A program made the translations under genes and the position numbers. This document shows, piece after piece, positions 50,310 through 59,342 of a stretch of 64,000 nucleotides of DNA; within the stretch, counting starts at the first letter, position 1; each line of letters begins with the position of its first letter. Below the pieces are notes generated by a model that saw only the letters and a program-made list of their open reading frames with translations, searched no databases and had not been told where the DNA came from. This DNA comes from JAKZRT01 sp965247915 (lineage in GTDB: Bacteria > Pseudomonadota > Alphaproteobacteria > Rhodobacterales > Rhodobacteraceae). The stretch lies in contig OZ252048.1 of NCBI GenBank assembly GCA_965247915.1, positions 3,162,001 through 3,226,000 on the forward strand, given 5' to 3'.

Positions 50310-50683
50310 GACACCAGTCCCTTGACCAGACAGGCCAACTCGCTTCCGTCGAACCCGCCCTCAACCTTGAGACGAACGCCGCCCGGCAGGATGATCTCGA
50401 CCCGGCCGCGATGCCCGACGCACGCCGCGACTGGAACATCATTGTTGATCGGCGCTGCGAACGAGTTCTCCGGTCCAATCTCGACGGGCAGGAAAACCGG
50501 GACATCACTGACCGTGTCATCCGGAACGTAACGTGGGTCCTTCAGCCATTTGAAAATCAGGCTCGCGTTCATCGCGTAGCGCCGCGCAACCTGCGCCACC
50601 GACACCCCCGGCGCACGCGTCTGAAGGCAGATCGAGCGTTTCTCCTCATCCGTCCAGAGACGATGCTTGCGCGGCATGCCCAT
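50306..50683 (-). CDS. tnpA: IS66 protein TnpA (helix-turn-helix)
   Basis: The protein of about 125 residues has a helix-turn-helix region 'RLWTDEEKRSICLQTRAPGVSVAQVARRYAMNASLIFKWLKD', typical of IS66 OrfA, and a C-terminal part 'VEIILPGGVRLKVEGGFDGSELACLVKGL'. The start may be 50,683, 50,677 or 50,713. The four-base overlap with tnpB suggests coupled translation. Confidence 0.87.
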   Translation of the reverse strand: MGMPRKHRLWTDEEKRSICLQTRAPGVSVAQVARRYAMNASLIFKWLKDPRYVPDDTVSDVPVFLPVEIGPENSFAAPINNDVPVAACVGHRGRVEIILPGGVRLKVEGGFDGSELACLVKGLVS

Positions 50684-50771
50684 GAAAGAGTGCTCCAGAA
50701 TGTCCACTATCAAGGGTGGACACTACGAAACCTCTCCCGCCGTCGTTAGGTGGGGTTCACCGGACGCACAC

Positions 50772-51033
50772 CTTAATTATCAAAGGCTTGCAATTATAAC
50801 TCAATTGTTTCACACCAGTGCCCATCTATGTCCCCTATGGGGCACCAAATTGTCACCTGTTTGATATTGAAAGTAGGCGGTTGACTGATGGGACATTCCG
50901 TCCATCCAAATCCATTCTATGCCTCTTTTTCAATTCCTGCTCAATGGCAGACATCTGTAACACCAAGGGCGGCTTGCAGGCCTTCATTGAGTGTCAGAAA
51001 CATCGTTATTGCCGGGAGCAGACCAAAAAAAGT
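50772..51033. other. AT-rich gap between IS66 end and the DeoR gene
   Basis: No gene is supported here. The base composition drops sharply at the IS66 end. CCCCTATGGGG at about 50,832-50,842 is a small inverted repeat. A short open frame at 50,818-51,072 has no family resemblance and no ribosome-binding site. Confidence 0.4.
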
Positions 51034-51795
51034 TTACTCGGTGTAACTCAGGGAAACTCCATTTTCGGCTAATGATGCACAAATCCTTTCCTCAGGCATT
51101 TGCGATGAGACGAGATAATCAATCTGACTGAAGTCGGCAACATGTGCGACACCGTGGCGGCCAAATTTGCTGGGGTCGGCCAGGACAATGCTTTCGTTAC
51201 TTCTGGCGATCATCGCCCTTGCAATTGTCGCTTCGTCAATATTCTGATCCGAAAATCCGATATTGGGGTCGACGCCGCCAATGCCAATAACTGCGAAGTC
51301 GGCATAAAACTGGCCAATGCTGTCAATCACCATTGGCCCCAGATTGGCCTTGATCTGATCATCATAGCGACCACCCAAAACGAACACCTCGCACGACGCA
51401 TTTTCTGACAATGTCGCTGCAATCAAATGGGAATTTGTGAAAACCGTGAGGTCTGCCAACTCTTTAATATGCTCAGCGAATACATTTGTGGTTGTGCCAA
51501 AATCAATAAATAGAGTGCTGCCAGCCGGAATGAGTTTGATGGCCAGCTGCGCCAGTTTGTGTTTCTCCGGAATATCCTGCGTGAAACGCGCCGCCAGGGA
51601 TTGCTCATATTTATTTTGTGAACTAACGGCTCCACCGTGAATTTTTCGGACAACCCCATTCTTTTCCAACTTCATCAAATCACGGCGGATAGTTTCCTGT
51701 GCGACATGATATTGTTCGGCCAGCTCGACCACAGACACCCGGCCACGGATGTCCAGCAAGGACTGGATGGATTGGAGCCGCTCTGAAGATTTCAT
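51034..51795 (-). CDS. DeoR/GlpR-family transcriptional regulator
   Basis: The 253-residue protein has an N-terminal winged helix-turn-helix ('ERLQSIQSLLDIRGRVSVVELAEQYHVAQETIRRDLMKLEKNGVVRKIHGGA', the DeoR signature) and a C-terminal sugar-phosphate-binding domain of the isomerase fold ('LFIDFGTTTNVFAEHI', 'FAVIGIGGVDPNIGFSD'). Such regulators usually respond to phosphorylated sugars or glycerol-3-phosphate. It is the last gene of the ABC-importer operon and probably controls it and the divergent flavoprotein pair. Confidence 0.92.
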   Translation of the reverse strand: MKSSERLQSIQSLLDIRGRVSVVELAEQYHVAQETIRRDLMKLEKNGVVRKIHGGAVSSQNKYEQSLAARFTQDIPEKHKLAQLAIKLIPAGSTLFIDFGTTTNVFAEHIKELADLTVFTNSHLIAATLSENASCEVFVLGGRYDDQIKANLGPMVIDSIGQFYADFAVIGIGGVDPNIGFSDQNIDEATIARAMIARSNESIVLADPSKFGRHGVAHVADFSQIDYLVSSQMPEERICASLAENGVSLSYTE

Positions 51796-51845
51796 TGATT
51801 TCTCCAGCTTTCTGGGCCTTGCGTTATTGTGTCGATTGCGGCCAT

Positions 51846-52694
51846 TTAACCCCCAAGAACTTTCTCAACAAACTCAATACCATTATCGGTTGGGATCATC
51901 CGCGTGACTGTAATAACCTCATCCGGCGTTCCAAATTTCTCGTAAGTGCAAAACATGTTTTTGTCGCGGGGAATGTTGACTGATGACAGCGATCCGCACA
52001 TGAATTGCCGGTAACTGCCCCCGTTGATGACATCAGACACCTGCAAGATATCCAGCTCGTGGGTGTGCCCACAGAATGATGCTTCGATTTTCTGCGCAAG
52101 GATGAAATCGGTCAGGCGTTTGGAATTGATCAAAGGATCCTCATCCGTCGACAGAACCGAATGGTGCGCCAGCATCAGCGCGCGGTCATGGGGCAACTTA
52201 GCGATTTCATCTGTGAGGGTGGCCAGAATTTGCCAGTCCACGTATCCTGAGTCGCTTTGAAACAGGTTGGTGTCCACACAGACGATCAAGATTTTTTCGC
52301 CGCCGATGTCAAACAGCCGCATGTAATTTACGTCGGTGAAATAATCATTCAGGCGGGCGGTTGCCGGGCAGATATAGAGTTTTTTCTTTTTGACAATTGT
52401 TGAGTCTTTTGGGGAAACGAAATCGCCGTCATAGATGTGCGTGCGAAACATTTCGTGGCTGCGTTTGGAATATTTGTCGTGGTTGCCAGGGATAGAAACC
52501 ACGTTATCGCAATTCAGTTTGGCCAGAAATGCCTGGGCCTGCTCAAATTCCACTTGCAAAGAGTCCGAAGTCATATCGCCAGAGTTGAAGACGACATCGG
52601 TGGGAAAGGCGTTTAGGCGATCCAGTACGATATTGTCGTCGGCCGCCCAGTGGTAGGGGCCGAAATGGATGTCGGAAATATGCAGGATGTTCAC
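51846..52694 (-). CDS. Cytosolic metallophosphoesterase (CpdA/GpdQ-like)
   Basis: The 282-residue protein is a calcineurin-like phosphoesterase with all the metal-binding blocks: 'ISDIHFGPYH' (D-x-H), 'NSGDMTSDS' (GDxxxD), 'SIPGNHDKYS' (GNHD), 'MLAHHSV' and 'FCGHTHELD' (GHxH). No signal peptide is seen, so it acts in the cytosol. The closest families I know are cyclic-nucleotide phosphodiesterase CpdA and glycerophosphodiesterase GpdQ. It lies in the operon between the ABC ATPase (63 bp away) and the DeoR gene, suggesting it processes the imported substrate. Substrate is unproven. Confidence 0.88.
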   Translation of the reverse strand: MNILHISDIHFGPYHWAADDNIVLDRLNAFPTDVVFNSGDMTSDSLQVEFEQAQAFLAKLNCDNVVSIPGNHDKYSKRSHEMFRTHIYDGDFVSPKDSTIVKKKKLYICPATARLNDYFTDVNYMRLFDIGGEKILIVCVDTNLFQSDSGYVDWQILATLTDEIAKLPHDRALMLAHHSVLSTDEDPLINSKRLTDFILAQKIEASFCGHTHELDILQVSDVINGGSYRQFMCGSLSSVNIPRDKNMFCTYEKFGTPDEVITVTRMIPTDNGIEFVEKVLGG

Positions 52695-52757
52695 GGTGTC
52701 GTCTTCTTTGCGATTTTCGGTCGGTCGCGTATGATTGTGCCACAGGTGGCCGCCGAA

Positions 52758-53777
52758 CTAAAGCTCGCCAAAGCCGGTCAGGGTCAGTTTTTCAGCGTAG
52801 TGGCAGGCGACCACGCGGTCAGGACCAGCCTCAACCAGCGGTGGCTTGACACTGTTGCATTTGTCACCATCCGAATAGCGGCAACGCGGGCTGAACAGGC
52901 AGCCCTGCCGCGTGGCGCTGACGGCACCCGTGGCCTCGCCTACCAGCATATTGTCGCCAAGTTCATGGTCGGGATCATCCGACGGGATCGCGGACATTAG
53001 TGCCTCGGTGTAGGGGTGAAGCGGTTCGCGGAACAAGTCTTTTGTTGGAGCAATCTCAATGATATTTCCCAGATACATGACCGCAATCCGATCACAGATA
53101 TAGGCCACCACCACCAGATCGTGGCTGATGAAAAGCAACGTCAGGTCCAGTTTTTCCTGCTGATCTATCAACAGGTTCAGAACCTGCGCCTGAATGGATA
53201 CATCAAGTGCCGAAACCGGTTCGTCGCAAACAATGAATTCCGGCCCCATCACCAACGCGCGGGCGATGGAAATTCGCTGGCGTTGGCCGCCGCTAAAGGC
53301 GTGGGGGTAGCGCGACAGTTGTTCAGCTGTCAGCCCGCAGCTTTCGGCAACTTTCACAACTTTTGGTGCCGCCTCTTTGATGTTTTTCGACAGTCCGTTG
53401 ACCAGCAACGATTCAGCGATGGTATCCAGCACCGTCATCCGTGAATTCAGAGACGAATTTGGGTCCTGGAACACCATCTGCATCTGTTGCCAGCTTTTAC
53501 GCAGGGCTTTTGCGTCCAGATCGGTGATGATTTTGGTGCCTCTGGCGGCGTTCATCTGCACAGAACCACCGGTGGGTTCTTGCAAGCGCAGTACAGCACG
53601 CCCAAACGTAGTTTTGCCAGAGCCACTTTCGCCCACCAGCCCCAGCGCCTCGCCTTTGCGGATGTCCAGCGACACGGCATCTACGGCGAAAACTGACGCT
53701 CCGCGCTTACCGAACATACCCTTTTTCGGGCCTTTAAATTCAACGGTGAGATCTTTGACTTCAATCAGATTGTTCAT
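52758..53777 (-). CDS. ABC transporter ATPase, OppF/DppF type
   Basis: The 339-residue ATPase has Walker A 'GESGSGKTTFGRAVLRL', signature 'FSGGQRQRISIARAL' and Walker B 'EFIVCDEPVSALD'. The C-terminal oligopeptide-transporter domain has Cys-rich 'GCLFSPRCRYSDGDKCNS' and 'VVACHY'. It works with the OppD-type ATPase next to it; the two genes overlap by 4 bp. It belongs to the leftward import operon. Confidence 0.92.
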   Translation of the reverse strand: MNNLIEVKDLTVEFKGPKKGMFGKRGASVFAVDAVSLDIRKGEALGLVGESGSGKTTFGRAVLRLQEPTGGSVQMNAARGTKIITDLDAKALRKSWQQMQMVFQDPNSSLNSRMTVLDTIAESLLVNGLSKNIKEAAPKVVKVAESCGLTAEQLSRYPHAFSGGQRQRISIARALVMGPEFIVCDEPVSALDVSIQAQVLNLLIDQQEKLDLTLLFISHDLVVVAYICDRIAVMYLGNIIEIAPTKDLFREPLHPYTEALMSAIPSDDPDHELGDNMLVGEATGAVSATRQGCLFSPRCRYSDGDKCNSVKPPLVEAGPDRVVACHYAEKLTLTGFGEL

Positions 53778-54790
53778 GCTGGCACCGCCGTTTTTTGCGC
53801 CGCAGCGTGGCAGGCGACTGTGTGACTTTCATGGATATCGGTGATCTCCGGGAAGGTCTTGTTGCAGACCCCGTCAATGAATTCATCGCACCGTGCCGCA
53901 AACGGACAACCGGGCGGGCGCTCAAACAAGTTGGGCACAGTGCCTGCAATTGGTTCAAGGCGGCGCGAGCGGCCGATATCTTCCAGATGCGGGATCGCTC
54001 GCAACAGGCCCTTGGTATAGGGGTGCTGCGGGTTGCGAAGTATGTCGCGCACTGGGCCCTGTTCGACAATCTTGCCCATATAAATGATCCCTACATCGTC
54101 CGCGATCTGGGCGATGACGCCAATATTGTGCGAAATGAACAGGTTGGCCATGTTCAGCTCACTATGCAGTTTCTTCATCAGGTTCAGGATTTGGGCCTGA
54201 ATGGTCACGTCCAGCGCCGTTGTCGGCTCATCCGCGATCAGAAGCGACGGGTTGCAAGCCAGCGCCCGAGCAATCATCGCCCGTTGCCGCATACCGCCGG
54301 AAAACTCAAACGGATACTGATTTACCGCACGTTCCGGGTCGGTGATGCCAACCTTTCCCAGCATATCAATGGCACGCGCGCGGGTTTGTTTCTTGTCCAG
54401 ATCCATGTGCAGGCGGATCACTTCTTCCACCTGATTGCCAATGGTGTGAACTGGCGAGAAAGAGCTCATCGGTTCCTGAAAGATCATGCCGATCTCGGCA
54501 GCCCGCAGCGCCTGAATATCTTTGCCAAACGGGTCAAGTGCAGCGATATCCACCGGTTCGCCACCATGTTTGTGGAACTTGATCTTGCCTTTGGTGATCC
54601 TGACGCCCTTGCCCAGCAGGCGCAGTATCGACAGGGACACAATGGTTTTGCCGCTGCCGCTTTCGCCAACCAGCGCAAACACTTTGCCGGGCTGAATGAT
54701 GAAATTGATGTCTTTCACAATCGGCAGCGGCACCGAACCCACATCCAGCGAGATTGTCAGGTTTTCGACTTTCAGAAGGTAATCAGTCAT
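53774..54790 (-). CDS. ABC transporter ATPase, OppD/DppD type
   Basis: The 338-residue ATPase has Walker A 'GESGSGKTIVSLSILRL', signature 'FSGGMRQRAMIARALAC', Walker B 'LLIADEPTTALD' and the C-terminal Cys cluster 'PGCPFAARCDEFIDGVC'. It is the second ATPase of the importer and starts 9 bp after the permease stop. Confidence 0.92.
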   Translation of the reverse strand: MTDYLLKVENLTISLDVGSVPLPIVKDINFIIQPGKVFALVGESGSGKTIVSLSILRLLGKGVRITKGKIKFHKHGGEPVDIAALDPFGKDIQALRAAEIGMIFQEPMSSFSPVHTIGNQVEEVIRLHMDLDKKQTRARAIDMLGKVGITDPERAVNQYPFEFSGGMRQRAMIARALACNPSLLIADEPTTALDVTIQAQILNLMKKLHSELNMANLFISHNIGVIAQIADDVGIIYMGKIVEQGPVRDILRNPQHPYTKGLLRAIPHLEDIGRSRRLEPIAGTVPNLFERPPGCPFAARCDEFIDGVCNKTFPEITDIHESHTVACHAAAQKTAVPA

Positions 54791-54799
54791 CCCGGCCCC

Positions 54800-55927
54800 C
54801 TATTTTGAAAACGGATCAGCGGCATCGCGCAAACCGTCGCCGAAAAAGTTGAATGCAATCACGATCAGCAGAATGAACGCGCCGGGGATAAGCAGCCAAG
54901 GTGTGTGCGCCAGTGCCGTCACGTTTTGCGCTGAAAACAGCAACACCCCCCAACTAACCATAGGTTCACGCATTCCCAGACCCAGAAAACTAAGCGTGGT
55001 TTCTGCCAACAGGATAACGGGGAATGCCACCGTCAGATCGACGATCAGATAGCTCATGAAAGCCGGTAACATGTGTTTTGAAACCAGCCGATAGTTGGAG
55101 CACCCAGCCAGGCGCGCCGCCTGAATGAAATCCTCATTCCGCAAGGTTAACAATTTACTTCGCACGCGCCGTGCCAGCGTGGTCCAACCGATGGCCGCCA
55201 GTATCAACGTCACCACAACGTAAACTTGCACCGCCGACCATTCCCGTGGCAAAGCCGCCGCCAGACCCATCCACAGCGGCAGGCTGGGGATCGAGCGGAT
55301 AAATTCAATCACCCTCATGATCACCGCGTCAGTCAAGCCGCCTTTCAGGCCAGCCAGCCCGCCGATGGCCATCCCGATGAAAAACGCCACCAGCACACCG
55401 ATGATACCGATCGAGATTGATACCCGCGTGGCATACATCGTGCGGCTGTAAATATCGCGGCCCAGTTTGTCGGTGCCAAATATGTGGATGTTGGTTTCTT
55501 CGGTCAGGAACAGGTGGTGGCTGCCATTGAACAGCCCGAAATATTTGTATTCCTCACCCCTAGCAAAATATTTCAAGGTGATGCGCGTGTCTTTGTCCAG
55601 CACCGTTAGTTTGCGCAGCGTCACCGGATCACGCTCAATCGAGCGGCCGTAAATGAACGGCAAATGCGGCACCCAGTTTTCGTCGAATATGTGTACACCC
55701 GTAGGCGCGCCCGACGTATAAGCGGGGTCGCGGGTCTGTGGTTTGGTCGAGGACAGAAACTCTGGGATCAGTGAAATGACTATGAAGGCCATGATGATCG
55801 CGGAACCAACTATCGCCAGCCGGTGGCGACGAAACTTGAACCACATCAACTGGCGCGAAGTTGCAAGGTCCAGACGCTGCATGGCCTTTTGCTTTTTGAC
55901 GGGGGTGTTGGACGTTGCGGCACTCAT
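54800..55927 (-). CDS. ABC importer permease, OppC/DppC type
   Basis: The 375-residue permease has six membrane helices and the EAA loop 'NEDFIQAARLAGCSNYRLVSKHMLPAF'. A long extracytoplasmic segment after the first helix (about residues 55-150) contains 'NIHIFGTDKLGRDIYSRTMYATRVS', standard for OppC. The length is larger than the usual 280-310, as in permeases for larger substrates. It starts 1 bp after the OppB-type stop. Confidence 0.9.
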   Translation of the reverse strand: MSAATSNTPVKKQKAMQRLDLATSRQLMWFKFRRHRLAIVGSAIIMAFIVISLIPEFLSSTKPQTRDPAYTSGAPTGVHIFDENWVPHLPFIYGRSIERDPVTLRKLTVLDKDTRITLKYFARGEEYKYFGLFNGSHHLFLTEETNIHIFGTDKLGRDIYSRTMYATRVSISIGIIGVLVAFFIGMAIGGLAGLKGGLTDAVIMRVIEFIRSIPSLPLWMGLAAALPREWSAVQVYVVVTLILAAIGWTTLARRVRSKLLTLRNEDFIQAARLAGCSNYRLVSKHMLPAFMSYLIVDLTVAFPVILLAETTLSFLGLGMREPMVSWGVLLFSAQNVTALAHTPWLLIPGAFILLIVIAFNFFGDGLRDAADPFSK

Positions 55928-55928
55928 T

Positions 55929-56924
55929 TTATTCTTCCCCCATTTTGACGCGTGGATCTACTAACATCAGCAGGACATCCGAGACAAATGAGCCGATCAT
56001 CACCAAGATGCAGTAGATCAGCAACATGGCCCCTGCCAGGAACATGTCCTGTGTCCGCAAGGCATTGATGAACATCGGTCCGGTGTCGGGGAGGGAGAGC
56101 ACCAGACCGATGATCGGGGCCCCGGAAATAACCGTGGTCAGTTCCCAGCCCAGCGTTGAAACAATCGGATTCAGCGCCAGACGCACGGGGTATTTAAGGA
56201 TCAAGCGAAATTCCGACAGACCCGTAGCGCGTGCTGCGGTGACGTACATCTTGTTCAGTTCTTCCAGCAGGGTGGCCCGCATGATGCGCAGCTGAAAAGC
56301 GGTGCCAGCGGTGCCGAGCACCAGTATTGGCACCCACAGATGCGCCAGAAAATCCTTCATCCTTGCCCAGGACCAGGGGGCATCCTGGTACTCAAGCGAA
56401 AACAGTCCGCCTACGCTGACGCCGAACCAAGAATTGGCGAAATACAGCAATACCAGTGCCAACAGAAAATTCGGTGTGGCAAGGCCGACATAGCCGACGA
56501 TGGTGAATGAATAATCCGCCACGGAATATTGCCGTATGGCCGAATAGATCCCCAGCGGGATGGCCATGACATATGTGAATAGCAGTGTGCCCATGGCAAT
56601 GACGATGGTCATCGGCAGGCGCTCGCTGATCACTTCCACCACCGGGCGGCTATAACTCCAGGAATGGCCGAAATCGCCGTGCAGCATATCGTTGAGCCAG
56701 CCGAAGTACTGCACGAACGCCGGGTCATTCAGCCCGTACCGCTCACGGATTGCCTCTAATTCAGCAAGCGTGACAGTTTCGCCGCTGGATATTTTGCTCG
56801 CCGCGAAGGCATCGGCAAAATCACCTGGGGGCAAGTTGACGATGATGAAAGCAACGACTGACACCGCCAGCAACATCAAAGCCGATACACCCAATCGGGT
56901 CAGTATTTGTTGCAATAACTGCAC
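55929..56924 (-). CDS. ABC importer permease, OppB/DppB type
   Basis: The 331-residue permease has six membrane helices with the family start 'ILTRLGVSALMLLAVSVVAFIIVNLPPGDFADA' and the EAA loop 'NKMYVTAARATGLSEFRLILKYPVRLAL'. It pairs with the OppC-type permease. A perfect 10-bp hairpin precedes it, in the 136-bp gap after the binding-protein gene. Confidence 0.92.
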   Translation of the reverse strand: MQLLQQILTRLGVSALMLLAVSVVAFIIVNLPPGDFADAFAASKISSGETVTLAELEAIRERYGLNDPAFVQYFGWLNDMLHGDFGHSWSYSRPVVEVISERLPMTIVIAMGTLLFTYVMAIPLGIYSAIRQYSVADYSFTIVGYVGLATPNFLLALVLLYFANSWFGVSVGGLFSLEYQDAPWSWARMKDFLAHLWVPILVLGTAGTAFQLRIMRATLLEELNKMYVTAARATGLSEFRLILKYPVRLALNPIVSTLGWELTTVISGAPIIGLVLSLPDTGPMFINALRTQDMFLAGAMLLIYCILVMIGSFVSDVLLMLVDPRVKMGEE

Positions 56925-57006
56925 GTGCCTTCTCCCCTATTTTCCACAGCGCTGCTCTATCCAAATTTGTCAGCTCGAACGTAGATGTCAAAGGAAACTG
57001 GCTTTT

Positions 57007-57038
57007 GGATACCGCGAGATTGCATCCCCGCGGTATCC
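57007..57038 (-). promoter_or_regulatory. Intercistronic 10-bp hairpin after the binding-protein gene
   Basis: GGATACCGCG (57,007-57,016) and CGCGGTATCC (57,029-57,038) pair perfectly around a 12-base loop. It lies between the binding-protein stop and the permease start, with no T run on the coding strand. In many ABC operons such a hairpin protects the binding-protein mRNA and raises its level over the permeases. That role is inferred from position. Confidence 0.65.
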
Positions 57039-57060
57039 GGATTTCACTTTATGGGCTGAC

Positions 57061-59061
57061 CTACTTGAAAGCCCACTGATCTGCCTGCTGCGAATGGGCA
57101 AAGCCCGCGCGGTAGGCATTCAGGTTCCAGCCGGGTACATTGGCCAGCTTGTTTGAAACCACGTTGATCTGGGGCACCGCACCCGCTGTACCGATGATCA
57201 CCATGTTATCAAGGTTCAGTTTGATCAGCTTGGCACCAAGGGCGTTGTTTTCGTCTGTGCCCTGCTCGGTTCCGGCAAAATCAAGTGCCGCCTGGCGCAG
57301 CTCATCCACCCATGCCGGTGGTTTTACGCCCTCTGCGCCGTTGGTATTCCAATAGGTCACCCACGGAACACCGGTCACAGGCCCACCAACACCCCAGGGT
57401 GCAGAATAAACAGTCGGTTCGGCCAGCAGGTTCCACACAAACGGCAAGTCCCACTCCATCGAGATTTCCAGCGTGTTCAGGTTTTCATTCTGACGCAGCA
57501 ACTCGGTTGGAATTTCCTTCAGCAGAACATCAATGCCAGCCGCCCGCCAGTAATCCGCCACCAAAAGCGGGAACTCAGGTGAACGAGTAAATTGCAACGA
57601 ATATTCCCAGAAGATCTTGAAGGGCTTACCATCCGGCGTCATCCGGAAACCATTGCTACCACGCTCGGTCATCCCAATCTCATCCAGTAGACTGTTGGCC
57701 AGACCCAGATCAAAGTCGGTCATAAATGCACGATCTGCATCGGTGGCAAACTCGGTCCCTGCTGGCATCGCCTGATCGGTGTTGGCAAGACCAAGGAAAA
57801 GCTGGTCAATCAGCTCCGGTCGGTTAAGAGCAACCGACATAGCCTGACGGAACCGCACGTCGGAATACGCAAACGCTTTGTCGGGGTCGTCCAGTGTGTA
57901 GTTGAACACCAGAACCGGCCCGATCTGGCCGTTGTCTAGGCGCAGTGTATAATCACCACGGGCCTCATTTTCCTTGATAAGCGGGAAGTCGGCCAGATCG
58001 ACGTTTTGCGATTTCTGGTCAACATTGCCGCTGATCATTTCCAGCGTCCAGATTTGCTTTTCCAGGAAACGCTCGTTGTGGCGATCAATGTAGGGCAGTT
58101 GATTACCGGCACTGTCCACCTTGAAGTAAAACGGATTGGCAATGAAATCACGACGAGTGCCGTCAGTTGCCTGGGCCATGATATGGCTTTCCAGCGTTGG
58201 CACAGTGAGACCCTTTTCAGTGGCCGTCACTGCATCTTTCCACTTGTGATAGTAGGTTTTGAAGTTCAGCGTCCAGTCGTCATAACCGGCAGCTTCGGCG
58301 TTGGCATCTGCGTCGGCGTTATAGTCGGCATGGTACTGTTTCAACACATGTGATGCCGCCCACGGGGTGAAGTATGACCCGCTGGTGGCCAGATAATGCA
58401 GAAACACAGGGTTTGGCTGTGCAAAGATAAAGGTGAAGTGCGTGTCATCGATCTTGTTGATCTCAACCGTCGATCCGCCATGCGCCCAGTTGCCCCAGAC
58501 AGCAGGTGTCAGCAGTTCATTTCGCATGATGTCATTCACCCAGAACACCACGTCATCAGACGTGAAATCATCGCCATCCGACCACTTGTGGCCTTCACGC
58601 AACGTAAATGTCACCTCGGTCTTGTCCGAGTTCCATTCCCAGCCCTTAGCAACATCCGGCACGATTGTGTTGTCTGATGGGTCAAGACGAACAAGGTTCA
58701 CCTGACGCCAGGACAGAATCTCGGATGTGCCCGATTCCAAGGCTCCAGCAACACCCTTTAGTGTGCCGCCATAGTTGCCGATGGTTTCAACCGGCAGAAC
58801 GACCAGCGCATCCATCGGCAGACGGTCCGCGACCGCTGGCAAATCACCAGATGACACACGGTCCGCAAACAGCGGATTGCCTGTGAACGACATTGCCGAT
58901 CCAGACTGCGCTTCAAAATCCTCCAGTTCAATCTGGTTAGCAAAGTCCAGATTTATCCCCTGCGGATCCATCACAGTTGGCCCAGTGCCAGCTGCCAGCG
59001 CACCGGATACAGTCACCGACATCATACCGGCAAATGCAAACAGAGCAGTTTTCTTTCCCAT
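57061..59061 (-). CDS. Periplasmic binding protein, SBP family 5, large
   Basis: The 666-residue protein begins with a signal peptide (MGKKTALFAFAGMMSVTVSG, cut near Ala-Leu-Ala-Ala). The SBP_bac_5 core shows 'NIGxYGGTLKG-like' (here TIGNYGGTLKGVAG), 'VPDVAKGWEWNSDKTEVTFTLREGHKWSDGDDFTSDDVVFW' and 'AFAYSDVRFRQAMSVALNRPEL'. It is longer than typical peptide-binding proteins (500-550), closer to proteins that bind bulky or sugar-containing ligands. It is the first gene of the import operon and is divergent from the flavoproteins. Confidence 0.92.
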   Translation of the reverse strand: MGKKTALFAFAGMMSVTVSGALAAGTGPTVMDPQGINLDFANQIELEDFEAQSGSAMSFTGNPLFADRVSSGDLPAVADRLPMDALVVLPVETIGNYGGTLKGVAGALESGTSEILSWRQVNLVRLDPSDNTIVPDVAKGWEWNSDKTEVTFTLREGHKWSDGDDFTSDDVVFWVNDIMRNELLTPAVWGNWAHGGSTVEINKIDDTHFTFIFAQPNPVFLHYLATSGSYFTPWAASHVLKQYHADYNADADANAEAAGYDDWTLNFKTYYHKWKDAVTATEKGLTVPTLESHIMAQATDGTRRDFIANPFYFKVDSAGNQLPYIDRHNERFLEKQIWTLEMISGNVDQKSQNVDLADFPLIKENEARGDYTLRLDNGQIGPVLVFNYTLDDPDKAFAYSDVRFRQAMSVALNRPELIDQLFLGLANTDQAMPAGTEFATDADRAFMTDFDLGLANSLLDEIGMTERGSNGFRMTPDGKPFKIFWEYSLQFTRSPEFPLLVADYWRAAGIDVLLKEIPTELLRQNENLNTLEISMEWDLPFVWNLLAEPTVYSAPWGVGGPVTGVPWVTYWNTNGAEGVKPPAWVDELRQAALDFAGTEQGTDENNALGAKLIKLNLDNMVIIGTAGAVPQINVVSNKLANVPGWNLNAYRAGFAHSQQADQWAFK

Positions 59062-59342
59062 TTCTTCCTCCTGAAATTACGAGCCACGGCATAGGCACCA
59101 TGGTTTTCGCGACGGTTTTGGATTCTCTTGCGACTCGTTAAGCCACATGGTTATTTATTATTGGCCATATTATTAGCAGAATTATTGATATGTAAAGCGA
59201 ATTTGTCCCATTTTGTGAGATATTCCCACATAATTTGTTGTAACAATCGATTATTCACGCTAGATTTGTCTGAATCCGGATGCTACGAATAATGACTGTT
59301 CACTTAGCTTCAGTATCAGGATGCAAACGAAGCATATAAGAA
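59062..59342. promoter_or_regulatory. Divergent control region with two dyads
   Basis: This 281-bp AT-rich gap must hold the promoters of the import operon and of the flavoprotein pair. TGTGAGATATTCCCACA at 59,214-59,230 is an imperfect palindrome (about 6 of 8 per arm), and TTGTTGTAACAA at 59,235-59,246 is a second, nearly perfect one 4 bp away. Either could be the operator of the DeoR-type regulator in the operon. Confidence 0.5.

Larger units (their letters stand above)
49611..50771 (-). mobile_element. IS66-family element, truncated by IS5
   Basis: The remaining part holds tnpA, tnpB and the first ~90 codons of tnpC. Its outer end is CCGGACGCACAC at 50,760-50,771; read on the other strand, GTGTGCGTCCGGTGAACC, this resembles the IS66 terminal repeat (GTAAGCG-type). 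The other end, most of tnpC and any target duplication are missing, cut at the IS5 junction. Confidence 0.82.

Noticed and set aside
50818..51072. 84-codon open frame after the IS66 end
   Set aside because: It has no family resemblance or ribosome-binding site and overlaps the end of the DeoR gene.
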